Of a stretch of 64,000 bases of DNA, positions 9,218-17,205 are shown in pieces. The translations under genes and the position numbers were made by a program. A model generated the notes under the pieces. That model saw nothing but the letters and a program-made list of their open reading frames with translations. It did no database searches and was not told the DNA's origin. Within the stretch, counting starts at the first letter, position 1; each line of letters begins with the position of its first letter. The DNA is taken from the NCBI GenBank assembly GCA_910574345.1, contig CAJSZV010000011.1:62001-126000 (forward strand), written 5' to 3'. Origin of the DNA: Clostridiaceae bacterium. Lineage in GTDB: Bacteria; Bacillota; Clostridia; Lachnospirales; Lachnospiraceae.

Positions 9218-10276
9218 TTATATTCCCTTGCCGAATCCGCAGTTGGGGAATGTGCAGACCGAACAGTTCAGACACAGACCGCCCTGTCCCAGAGCCGCCA
9301 GTTCTCTGGCGGACACGGGGTCATCGGCCATGACTCTTGGCAGCATCAGATCAAAAATGGTTCTCTTCGCATACATGACGCATCCCGGAAGTCCCATAAT
9401 TACTGCTGTCCGTTCCTTTCCCTCCCTCTTCACCTCATAGTAGGCAAGAAGGAACATGGCCCCCGGAAGCACCGGAGCCCCATAAGACACAATCCGCGCC
9501 CCTGTATTTTTAATGGCCAAAGGGGTTTTGTCGTCAGGATCCACGCTCATGCCTCCGGTACAGATCACCACATCCGCCCCCTTCTCAATCATGTCCAGAA
9601 TACTGGCCGTCACCTTCTTATCATCATCGTTCCAGGTCACATGATCTATGACTTCCGTATCAAATTCCCCTAATTTTTCCTCAATGACCGGAGTGAAGGT
9701 GTCCTGAATCCGGCCATAGAATACTTCATTGCCCGTTGTGATAATCCCCACTTTTTTATGTACAAATGGCTTTAATTCCAGAATCGGTCTCCCTTCTGTG
9801 GCTTCTGCAGCGGCCTGACGGGCATTTTCCATCTTATCTTTTTTAATTACTAAGGGAATGATTCTTGTTCCCGCCAGCTTATCCCCTTTTTTCACTGCAA
9901 AATTCCCGTGGCGGGAAGCGATCATCATCTCTCCGAAACCGTTGACTGCTTTCAAACCTGCATTGTTTACCTTTAAAAGCCCGTCACATTCTGCAAGCAG
10001 TTCGATCTTTCCCTCCTTTACCTCAGAACGGCTCATATGGGGGCCCTGGCACATCCCGCACAAGATCCCGGCGGCATCATTCTCATGAACCATGCCTTCT
10101 TCCTTTTCCCATACATAAAGCTGATCTTTTCCAACACTTAAAAGCACGGGGATGTCTTCCTTTGTCACAATATGTCCTTTGCGGAAAACCGCATCCTTGG
10201 TTACGCCTTTGATGATCTGCGTAATATCATGGCACAACACGGCGCCTTCTGCATCAACTGTCCGGATTAATCTCAT
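9218..10276 (-). CDS. Molybdopterin-binding protein with C-terminal Cys cluster
   Basis: 352 aa. The middle and C-terminal half contain a MoCF_biosynth (MogA/MoeA-type) domain: GIITTGNEVFYGRIQD near residue 175 and VVICTGGMSVDPDDKT near residue 235. The last 25 residues carry four cysteines (CLNCSVCTFPNC) that could bind a metal or FeS cluster. It resembles the MoeA-like proteins found with selenium-dependent molybdenum hydroxylases rather than housekeeping MoeA, which is about 400 aa with different N-terminal domains. Precise role unknown. It overlaps the upstream gene by 4 bp. Confidence 0.82.
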   Translation of the reverse strand: MRLIRTVDAEGAVLCHDITQIIKGVTKDAVFRKGHIVTKEDIPVLLSVGKDQLYVWEKEEGMVHENDAAGILCGMCQGPHMSRSEVKEGKIELLAECDGLLKVNNAGLKAVNGFGEMMIASRHGNFAVKKGDKLAGTRIIPLVIKKDKMENARQAAAEATEGRPILELKPFVHKKVGIITTGNEVFYGRIQDTFTPVIEEKLGEFDTEVIDHVTWNDDDKKVTASILDMIEKGADVVICTGGMSVDPDDKTPLAIKNTGARIVSYGAPVLPGAMFLLAYYEVKREGKERTAVIMGLPGCVMYAKRTIFDLMLPRVMADDPVSARELAALGQGGLCLNCSVCTFPNCGFGKGI

Positions 10277-11376
10277 TCCTTGTCCCCTCCATTGATTTTC
10301 TTTTGTATCAGGCGTTCCATATCCTTTGCCTGTCTGTACCTTCTCTCATGAGCCGACAGAGCGGCTTGTCTGTCCCGGGCCAGCCCGCACCGCTTCCTGC
10401 TTTCTGCAAACCGCTTCTCCAATGATACTTCTCTGTCTTCCAAAACCAGCTTATCCGCCAGATAAACCACGGCCTTCTCCAGCTGCAAATCCGGATCAGC
10501 CTTTCCGATCCCCTGATCATCCATAATCTCCATATCATGATGGCAGCGGATTACTTCTGCCACAGCCGGGTATCCTTCTCTTCGCAGTACACAGGCTCCT
10601 TTCAAAACATGATCAGATTCCGTGCGCATCACATCATGAAGAAGGGCGGCGCTTCTTACGATCCTAAAGTCCAGTTCCTCACCGGCCTCCTCAAGCTTTT
10701 CGGCCATACGCAGCGCCTGTCTGCACACTGCCTCGCAATGGCTCCTGACACGGTCCGGCGTATGATAGTGATCCCAGATATCCCGGCATTCCCTGTCGTC
10801 AGGCGCCTTCTTCGGCATAATGCCAAGGTCTCTTATCTCCATTCCCCCTGCATCGTCCACCTGAATCCGGCTGAAACAGCCATAGGGCTGAGGCAGGGAC
10901 CTGGACGACCAAAGAGAGCTTCCCAGAAGATCAGCCAGAAAACAGCTGTTAATACCGGCATGGGCCACACAGACCACGTCACCTTCAGTGCCCGCCAGTA
11001 TCCGTCCAATGGCCTCCTTCATTCTTATAAGCGCTTTCCCGCGCCCCTCCCCCGTCTTCGGCTCAGATTCCAGGGTCTTTTTTAACAGGTTCATAGGAAC
11101 ATTCTCCCACTCCCCCATATTCAGTTCCTTTAACCCGTCTTCCTCACAGACCGGGAAGGAATCCCCCGCCAAAAGCTTTGCCGTCTCCTTTGCCCGCAGC
11201 AAAGGACTGGTGAATACAGTTATATTCTTTTCTTTCAAGTTCTGAAAATAGGTTCCCAGTTCTTCCGCCTGTCTTCGGCCCTTTTTATCTATTCCCAAGT
11301 CAGTCCAGCCGATGCACCGCCTGATTCCTCCCGGAAAATCCACCTGCCCATGTCGGACCAGATACAGATTTCTCAT
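10273..11376 (-). CDS. Histidine phosphatase - HD domain fusion
   Basis: 367 aa. Residues 1 to about 190 are a phosphoglycerate-mutase/histidine-phosphatase fold with the catalytic LVRHGQ motif. From about residue 200 an HD phosphohydrolase domain follows (ALLHDVMR, then RCHHD), a metal-dependent nucleotide hydrolase type. Two phosphatase modules in a cofactor operon suggest removal of nucleotide or phosphate from a molybdopterin intermediate, but the substrate is unknown. It overlaps both neighbours by 4 bp. Confidence 0.8.
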   Translation of the reverse strand: MRNLYLVRHGQVDFPGGIRRCIGWTDLGIDKKGRRQAEELGTYFQNLKEKNITVFTSPLLRAKETAKLLAGDSFPVCEEDGLKELNMGEWENVPMNLLKKTLESEPKTGEGRGKALIRMKEAIGRILAGTEGDVVCVAHAGINSCFLADLLGSSLWSSRSLPQPYGCFSRIQVDDAGGMEIRDLGIMPKKAPDDRECRDIWDHYHTPDRVRSHCEAVCRQALRMAEKLEEAGEELDFRIVRSAALLHDVMRTESDHVLKGACVLRREGYPAVAEVIRCHHDMEIMDDQGIGKADPDLQLEKAVVYLADKLVLEDREVSLEKRFAESRKRCGLARDRQAALSAHERRYRQAKDMERLIQKKINGGDKE

Positions 11377-12317
11377 AGTATAAACTCTTTTCCCATATAT
11401 TTTTGATAGGCTTGATCCGTAAAATCCTGTATCTCCGCCACCATCTTCTCATAAGAATCCAGGAGTTTCTCTCCGTTCTCCGTCAGCACGGAGCCCCCTC
11501 CGCCGCTGCCGCCGGCCCACCGCTGAACCACGGGAAATCCCAGCTGCTGTTCCAACTGCTTGATCATCTTGCGTCCCTTGCTGTAAGAGATATCCATATG
11601 AAGGCAGGCCTGCTGCAAAGAACCTGTCTGGCCAATAAAACTTAACAGCTTCTGAACTCCCGGATCATAGAAAACCTCGCTGGCCAGGAGGCGAACCTGA
11701 ACCTGAGGGCGAACCGGATATCCCTGACCTCTCTGATAATTCCAGTCCAGCAGTTCCTGATACTGTTCTCTGGTATCCATATCCCGGTAGATCCCCTCAT
11801 CCTCCACTTCCAGATTGGTAATGGCGATGCCGGAATGCTCGATGGCTCCCCGCAGTCCCCCGTCTCCCTGGTAGCCGCACAGCATTTCCGCCACCTGGCT
11901 CCAAAGCATAACGGGATGACCCGGCTCCCCATGGCATGTAGTCCTGATAATGGGCGCGTCAATCATCATCTGCTGGCGGATGGTGTCCGGCATAATGGCG
12001 GGAAGATCCACAGGCAGAATCATAAGCCGTTCACAATCTTTGCAGACAGCTCCAATTCCAAGCCGTACGGAATCAAACATCTGTGTTTCTCGAAACCGTT
12101 CGTTTTTTATAAACCGTACGCCTGTAAATGAAAGGTGCTGCTGCAGCTCGTCTCCCCGATACCCGGTCACCACCACAATAGGAGCAATCCCCATATCCTT
12201 TAACATGGTCACGATATGAATAGAAATGGTAGATCTCCCAAAAGGCAGCATGGGCTTAAATGCCTCCATGCGGGATGACAGGCCGGCTGCTACCAGCACC
12301 GCACCTGTTGCTTTCAT
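11373..12317 (-). CDS. MobA/MocA-like NTP transferase fused to ModE-type HTH
   Basis: 314 aa, first gene of the operon. Residues 1 to about 195 are a molybdopterin nucleotidyltransferase: LVAAGLSSRM glycine-rich loop, conserved FKPMLPFG, LPVDLPAI and GHPV. Residues from about 205 on match the winged helix of ModE (GSLQQACLHMDISYSKGRKMIKQLE and the GGGGSVLTENG wing). The protein could add CMP or GMP to the cofactor and also bind DNA. Being first in the operon it may autoregulate it, but no ModE operator is recognisable to me. Confidence 0.86.
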   Translation of the reverse strand: MKATGAVLVAAGLSSRMEAFKPMLPFGRSTISIHIVTMLKDMGIAPIVVVTGYRGDELQQHLSFTGVRFIKNERFRETQMFDSVRLGIGAVCKDCERLMILPVDLPAIMPDTIRQQMMIDAPIIRTTCHGEPGHPVMLWSQVAEMLCGYQGDGGLRGAIEHSGIAITNLEVEDEGIYRDMDTREQYQELLDWNYQRGQGYPVRPQVQVRLLASEVFYDPGVQKLLSFIGQTGSLQQACLHMDISYSKGRKMIKQLEQQLGFPVVQRWAGGSGGGGSVLTENGEKLLDSYEKMVAEIQDFTDQAYQKYMGKEFIL

Positions 12318-12354
12318 ATTCTGTTATACCCCTTTCTTGTCTGTTGCTACCTTT

Positions 12355-12383
12355 ATTATATCGGGGGCAAAAGAATAAAACAA
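12355..12383 (-). promoter_or_regulatory. Promoter of the molybdenum operon
   Basis: On the minus strand TTGTTT (12378-12383), 17-bp spacer, TATAAT (12355-12360). Start codon of the first operon gene is at 12317, after GAAAGGGG. No room for a molybdenum-cofactor riboswitch. Confidence 0.65.
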
Positions 12384-12430
12384 GTAGTCTGAGATACATT
12401 TTTCATGAAAAAATATCAAAACCCATTTCC

Positions 12431-12452
12431 AATTGTATCACATGACACAATT
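12431..12452 (+). promoter_or_regulatory. Crp/Fnr-type palindromic operator
   Basis: Near-perfect 22-bp palindrome with half sites AATTGTATCA and TGACACAATT around CA; only one pair per half mismatches. It sits in the divergent intergenic region upstream of the reductase operon that ends next to a Crp/Fnr regulator gene. TATAAT boxes lie downstream at 12482-12487 and 12536-12541, neither with a good -35, as in activator-dependent promoters. Which start is used is unresolved. Confidence 0.6.
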
Positions 12453-12582
12453 TCCTCCACCCGTTTATATACCTGCCGCACTATAATATTGACGAAAATT
12501 CTTTTCTGCCGACTCGATATTTTGTCTGTTTTTACTATAATTTAACCATGATTTTTATTACCAATGAAAGGAGCAACCATAA

Positions 12583-14520
12583 ATGACCAATTCATTTCCA
12601 ACTCTGTTCAGTCCATGCAAAATCGGCAATGTAGAGATCAAAAACCGTATCTGCAAAGCGCCTCAGACTACAGGCTTAAGCAATATGGACGGCTCTGTCT
12701 CCCCCAGGCTGGTAAGGTGCTATGAAGACCTTGCCAAAGGGGAAGTGGGCATGATTATTGTGGAGTATGCCTATGTAGACCGCAAATACAGCAAATCTGC
12801 ATCCAATCAGCTGGGCATCTGTGACGATGAGTACATGGTAGGACTGGGATGGCTGGCGGACACCATTAAAAATAATGACTGTGTCCCCTGTATCCAGATT
12901 GAACACTGCGGCAGGCAGCGTTTCCTCGGTCCGCCAATGAAATCCGCTTCCTCCAACCCCTGGCCTCTTATGTATGAGAGATATGGACAGGCTGCCATCC
13001 CTCAGGAACTGACCATTGAAGAGATCCATCAGCTGATAGAAGATTTCGGAAAGGCGGCATGGAGGGCCAAAACCGCAGGGTTTGAGGTGGTGGAAATCCA
13101 CGGGGCCCACGGCTATCTGATCACCAACTTTCTCTCTCCCTTCACCAACCAGCGTACGGACTGGTACGGAGGCTCCAGAGAGAATCGGTTCCGTTTTCTG
13201 GAACAAGTGTTTAAACGCTGCAAAGAATATGTAGGTGAGGATTTCCCCCTGATTGTGCGTTTAAGCGGTACAGATTATGAGCCTGGCGGAATGACTATTG
13301 AAGATACCATCTACTATGCCAAACGCCTGGAGGAACTTGGATGTGCAGCCATTGATGTCAGCGGCGGCGATCACCACCAGATGGTGCATCAGGTAACACC
13401 TATGCAGCTGTCTAAAGGCCACAATGTATGGGCGGCCGAGGCTGTTAAGAAAGAAGTATCTATCCCTGTATTCGCCACAGGTTCCATTACTCTTCCCGAC
13501 TATGCGGAGGAAATCCTGGCTTCCGGCAAAGCTGATTTTATCAGCATGGGACGTCCTCTGCTGGCAGATCCCTACTGGGCAAAGAAAGCTCATGAAGGAT
13601 GTCCTGAGGATATCTCTCCCTGTATCCGCTGCAACGAAGGATGTCTGGACCGGGGCAATCATCTTGGCAAGTCCATCAATTGTACCATGAACCCCACTCT
13701 GTGCTTTGAAGATGCCCTGGCCATCCATCCTGCGGATATTCCCAAAAAGATAGCCGTTGTAGGCGGGGGACCTGCGGGAATGAAGGCGGCAGATACGGCT
13801 GCCCTCCGGGGACATGAGGTGACCTTGTTTGAAAAAAGAAAACTGGGCGGATATCTTCATGAGGCATCCTACCCGGATTTTAAGGATGACATCCGCAATG
13901 CCCTTCGCTATCTCACAACCCAGGTTAAGAAACGCGGGATTCCGGTGATCGAAAAAGCTGCCTCCCCAGAAGACCTGGAAGGCTTTGATGCCGTAATCGT
14001 GGCCGCAGGCGCAAGTCCCGTTGCTCTTCCCGTACCTGGTGCGGATCAGGAATTTGTTCAAACCGCAGTGGATATTCTCAATCCTGAGGCCAAAAAACCG
14101 GAAGGAAGGATCATAGTCATCGGCGGCGGCCTTATCGGCACTGAGACTGCTGTGGAACTCAGTCTCAAACAGGGCAATGAGGTCACTGTAGTGGAAATGC
14201 TTCCTGAGATCATGAACGGCTGCAGCGACTGCGACCATATTGTCTACAGTGAGATGATCAAAGAGCATGATATAAATATTTTAACTTCGGCCCGGGTTCT
14301 GGAAATCGGAGATCACTGCGTGGTGATTGAAAAGAACGGACGCCGCAGGCAGCTTCCTGCTGATCATGTGCTGGTAGCCGCAGGCATGAAGCCAAACAAT
14401 TCTATCTATGAAGAATTAAAGAAACAGGGAAGAACCGTGTACAACGTAGGCGATAGTGTCAAGACAGGCAAGATCTATGACGCCATCCATATGGGCTACA
14501 AGGCAGGATTAAAGGTGTAA
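12583..14520 (+). CDS. Old-Yellow-Enzyme family FMN/FAD/4Fe-4S enoate reductase
   Basis: 645 aa, the length of 2,4-dienoyl-CoA reductase / BaiCD-type enzymes. An FMN-binding TIM barrel (residues 1 to about 350; EIHGAHGYLITNFLSP, NRTD-like TDWYGGS, GRPLLADP) is followed by 4Fe-4S cysteines in CIRCNEGCLDR plus a downstream Cys, and an FAD/NAD(P)H domain (VVGGGPAGMKAA, VIGGGLIGTETA). It reduces an activated C=C bond with NAD(P)H; the substrate is unknown. RBS AAAGGAG precedes the ATG. Followed by two SpoVA-like genes in the same direction. Confidence 0.9.
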   Translation: MTNSFPTLFSPCKIGNVEIKNRICKAPQTTGLSNMDGSVSPRLVRCYEDLAKGEVGMIIVEYAYVDRKYSKSASNQLGICDDEYMVGLGWLADTIKNNDCVPCIQIEHCGRQRFLGPPMKSASSNPWPLMYERYGQAAIPQELTIEEIHQLIEDFGKAAWRAKTAGFEVVEIHGAHGYLITNFLSPFTNQRTDWYGGSRENRFRFLEQVFKRCKEYVGEDFPLIVRLSGTDYEPGGMTIEDTIYYAKRLEELGCAAIDVSGGDHHQMVHQVTPMQLSKGHNVWAAEAVKKEVSIPVFATGSITLPDYAEEILASGKADFISMGRPLLADPYWAKKAHEGCPEDISPCIRCNEGCLDRGNHLGKSINCTMNPTLCFEDALAIHPADIPKKIAVVGGGPAGMKAADTAALRGHEVTLFEKRKLGGYLHEASYPDFKDDIRNALRYLTTQVKKRGIPVIEKAASPEDLEGFDAVIVAAGASPVALPVPGADQEFVQTAVDILNPEAKKPEGRIIVIGGGLIGTETAVELSLKQGNEVTVVEMLPEIMNGCSDCDHIVYSEMIKEHDINILTSARVLEIGDHCVVIEKNGRRRQLPADHVLVAAGMKPNNSIYEELKKQGRTVYNVGDSVKTGKIYDAIHMGYKAGLKV

Positions 14521-14545
14521 TCCCGCCATAAGAAGGGGGATTTTC

Positions 14546-14935
14546 ATGAAAAATAAACCTGCTGACTACGTCTGGTCCTTTGTCTTTGGAGGTCTCCTGT
14601 GTATGGCCGCCCAATTTGTCTTTCAGCTCTTGCTGAATGCAGGAATCGAGTTTTCTCTGGCTATTACACTGATGCTGGCCATTATGGCGCTGATCAGCGG
14701 AATCCTTACCCTGTTGGGACAATACCAAAAAGCTGAACTGCTGGCAGGCTTCGGCGCTATGCTTCCCTTTACCGGTTTTTCCGCAGCGATCATTGAATTT
14801 ACCGCTGCTGCACTGGACGAAGGCAAATCTTTCGGACGGGCCTGTTTCCAGGGACTTAAATCCGGACTGATCATTTTCGGCATCGGCCTGCCTTTTGCCT
14901 TTCTGGCGGCTTTATGCCAAAGTTTTTTTAAGTGA
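14546..14935 (+). CDS. SpoVA-family membrane protein (SpoVAC-like)
   Basis: 129 aa with four or five membrane segments and the SpoVA family pattern (SFVFGGLLCMAAQFVFQLLL; GFGAMLPFTGFSAAIIEF). SpoVA proteins form the channel that moves dipicolinate into and out of spores. Here the gene follows an oxidoreductase by 25 bp, away from the sporulation loci, and shows no sporulation promoter of its own. I infer transport of the reductase's substrate or product. Confidence 0.75.
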   Translation: MKNKPADYVWSFVFGGLLCMAAQFVFQLLLNAGIEFSLAITLMLAIMALISGILTLLGQYQKAELLAGFGAMLPFTGFSAAIIEFTAAALDEGKSFGRACFQGLKSGLIIFGIGLPFAFLAALCQSFFK

Positions 14936-14949
14936 AAGGTGGATTAGCC

Positions 14950-15294
14950 ATGATCTATCTAAAGGCATTTGTGTTGGGCGGAGGATTCTGTCTGGCCACT
15001 CAGTTTTTGTTTTGTGCGACAAAACGCTCTATTCCGACTATCCTGACCCTTACCTTCTGTGCAGGCATTCTCCTGACAGCCTCAGGTCTTATGGACTTTC
15101 TGACTTCCTTCGGGCAGTCCGGCATGTTCCTTACCTTATATGGAGCCGGAGAAGCCGCCTACAGGGGAATGGTTTCCCTGTTGGACGGGGAGCCGTCAGG
15201 AATCCTGCGATACTGCGGTTTGATCTTGTACTGCTTTGTTCTGGGAATCGGATTAGGATATGCGCTGCACCGCAAACATAAAGCAGAAGCATAA
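14950..15294 (+). CDS. SpoVA-family membrane protein (SpoVAE-like)
   Basis: 114 aa with about four membrane segments (AFVLGGGFCLATQFLF; GLMDFLTSFGQSGMFLTLYGAGEAAYRGM). A GTG at 14932 is in frame, but the ATG at 14950 has AAAGGTGG seven bases upstream and is preferred. It forms a likely two-component channel with the preceding SpoVAC-like protein. Its stop lies six bases from the stop of the convergent Crp/Fnr gene. Confidence 0.75.
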   Translation: MIYLKAFVLGGGFCLATQFLFCATKRSIPTILTLTFCAGILLTASGLMDFLTSFGQSGMFLTLYGAGEAAYRGMVSLLDGEPSGILRYCGLILYCFVLGIGLGYALHRKHKAEA

Positions 15295-15300
15295 TTTTCT

Positions 15301-15987
15301 TTATTCAGAGAGGGGGCTTCTTTGAAGGAGATTTCTCATTCGGTTTTGATCAATGATGCGAAAGCCAACTCCTTCCGATACAATAGCCCCCTCGTCCTTC
15401 ATTAACCGGCACACTCTTGAAACGCTTGAACGAGAACAGCTGACCGCTGTGGCAATCTCCTGCTGGCTTAAGGCGACCCGGCTGTTGTCCTGGTCGTCCC
15501 AGTTGGCCAGAAGAAAATTGACCATGCGAACCAGCACATTGTTGATGCTCTGATTTTCTGCATCAAAACACAGCTGCCGCAGCATTTTACAGTAATAACG
15601 GGCAAAATCAATGGCAAAATCCGCATTTTCCCGGATAATTTCTTCCAGAACACTGCTCTGAAAAGGCATGACCCAAGAATCAGTCATACACTCTATGGTT
15701 GTGAGTGAAACCTGACCTGGTATGAAGCAGTCCATTCCGAACAGTGTATCGTTTGTGATGAACGCCACAGACCGCTCATTTCCTTCACAGTTATTCATAT
15801 ATACCTTTAAAAGTCCGCTGCACAAATAGTACATCCATCCTTTCGTCTGTCCTGGCCTTAAGATGATCATCCCTTTAAGGCATTTCATTGGCGTGGGACA
15901 CCGTGCATCAAACAGATGGCGATATATACGGAATTCACCGCCGAAATAATAGCTCACATCAGAAAGTTCCGCTGTCTTTTTCCTCAT
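15301..15987 (-). CDS. Crp/Fnr family transcriptional regulator
   Basis: 228 aa. N-terminal cyclic-nucleotide-type beta-roll sensor (about residues 25-140) and C-terminal winged helix with SQQEIATAVSCSRSSVSRVCRLMKDEG as the recognition helix region. Three cysteines in the first half (CPTPMKC and one later) could bind a cluster, but the Fnr cysteine pattern is not present. It is convergent with the reductase/SpoVA operon and is the natural candidate to bind the palindrome at 12431-12452. Confidence 0.85.
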   Translation of the reverse strand: MRKKTAELSDVSYYFGGEFRIYRHLFDARCPTPMKCLKGMIILRPGQTKGWMYYLCSGLLKVYMNNCEGNERSVAFITNDTLFGMDCFIPGQVSLTTIECMTDSWVMPFQSSVLEEIIRENADFAIDFARYYCKMLRQLCFDAENQSINNVLVRMVNFLLANWDDQDNSRVALSQQEIATAVSCSRSSVSRVCRLMKDEGAIVSEGVGFRIIDQNRMRNLLQRSPLSE

Positions 15988-16615
15988 CTTATCCTTCTCC
16001 TCCTCAGCTGCTTCAGCAGCCTTTCCTGGCTCTTACCGCCATCACCCGATTGGATACCTAAAAGGTTGGACAGAAGCTGTTGGCTTATCTTTTCTTTAAT
16101 CAGAATTTTTCCGTCATAGGGCTCGCCATACCGGTTGGCAGAGATTTACAGAATATCGCAGATTTTCCAGGCTGCATTATGAAAATTCGCATGACGTATC
16201 TGTTCCATAAATAATATAAAATATGATTCCTGGGAAAATACTTCTTCTCCCCCAGCCGCTCCAAACGCGCAATTCCTCCCGGAAGGTACAAAAGACGGGA
16301 AACGAACTCTGTGTGGGGGCTGGTATCTTTTTATTCTTTGGCTGCTCCATAATTCCTCAACTTTATTGTCAGGGGGGCTCTTCTTGTCCGGGCTCTCTTC
16401 TTGTCCGGCTTTGCCGAACAAGAAGCATCGGGCGTCCGCCCGATGTGGAAAACCGGATAAAAACAGTCTTACAAGCAAGCTTGACGCCTGTTTTTATCCG
16501 GTTTTCCCCGCCCTGCAAACTGTAACTTTTATTGTACTATTGTTACATATTTAACGCAAGTATTTCTTGATTTTTTGTGGAATTTCAGATATACTTTGTC
16601 ATAGTTGTAGCCTGA
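15988..16615. other. Intergenic debris with strong inverted repeats
   Basis: No intact gene. A minus-strand frame of about 50 codons (about 15990-16140, no start; sequence like PYDGKILIKEKISQQLLSNLLG) may be a gene fragment; I do not recognise it. Then three hairpins follow: about 16397-16421 (TTCTTGT arm), about 16424-16443 (CATCGGGCG arm) and a long perfect one at 16447-16507. The stretch marks the transition from the GC-richer backbone to the AT-rich polysaccharide locus. Confidence 0.5.
16447..16507. repeat. 20-bp perfect inverted repeat, 21-bp loop
   Basis: Arms 16447-16466 and 16488-16507 are exact reverse complements; the loop contains AAGCTT. There is no adjoining gene it obviously terminates, and no T-tract. 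It could be a transposon or attachment-site relic at the end of the polysaccharide locus. Confidence 0.6.
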
Positions 16616-17008
16616 ACGGCAGCATACTTTTCTGCATATCAGGGATTGTCCAAGGCCAGGGAAGGCGACTTTTCCGACACCAGCCTGTCTTTTGTCCGCA
16701 GCCGTCTTCCTCACCCGGATAAGGTCTTGTTCCACAAGGGCTTTTTCCCGGACACTGCTGTCGGTTTGGATGCATGCCGATTTGCCTTGGTTAGCCTGGA
16801 TGCTGATCTGTATGCCCCGATTCTGGCCGGGCTTCATTACTTTTATCCTCGCTTAAGCCCTGGAGGTATAATTCTGCTTCATGACTATAATAATCAAAGA
16901 TTTCATGGAGCCCGGCAGGCGGTAGCTGATTATGAAAAGGCTTGGGGGGCGCTTCCTCTGGTCCCGTTGTGCGACCTTCATGGGACGGCGGTGATTGTGA
17001 AAGGATGA
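16616..17008 (+). pseudogene. TylF/MycF-like O-methyltransferase, C-terminal fragment
   Basis: The frame is open from 16616 (after a stop at 16613) and includes the family block SKAREGDFSDTS, GFFPDTA, FALVSLDADLYAPILAGLHYFYPRLSPGGIILLHDYNN. This is the C-terminal half of macrocin-O-methyltransferase family enzymes, with metal-binding Asp residues. The N-terminal SAM-binding half is absent. It is a relic, probably of an earlier polysaccharide locus, convergent with the present operon. Confidence 0.75.
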
Positions 17009-17205
17009 AATTACCCAAGCTAAAATAATGGAAAAATGGTGCCTGCAATATCAAATCTCACTGTCAATCTTTAGCTACAATATGGCCCATTACATTGATA
17101 GCTGTTCAGTTCAATAAAAGAAGCTAAATCCAGATTGGGAATACTTTATGGCAAGAGTGGATCGGTTATATTCTAATTTCAAATAATCTTTTAGTCTGTT
17201 TTCAA

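Noticed and set aside
12318-12582. Possible molybdenum-cofactor riboswitch upstream of the molybdenum operon
   Set aside because: The promoter at 12355-12383 leaves only about 30 bases of leader, too short for the riboswitch, and no conserved core is visible.
13261-14268. 335-codon open frame on the minus strand opposite the OYE-family reductase
   Set aside because: It is the complement of a clear, conserved gene; no ribosome site, no recognisable family, and the frame follows from codon bias of the sense gene.
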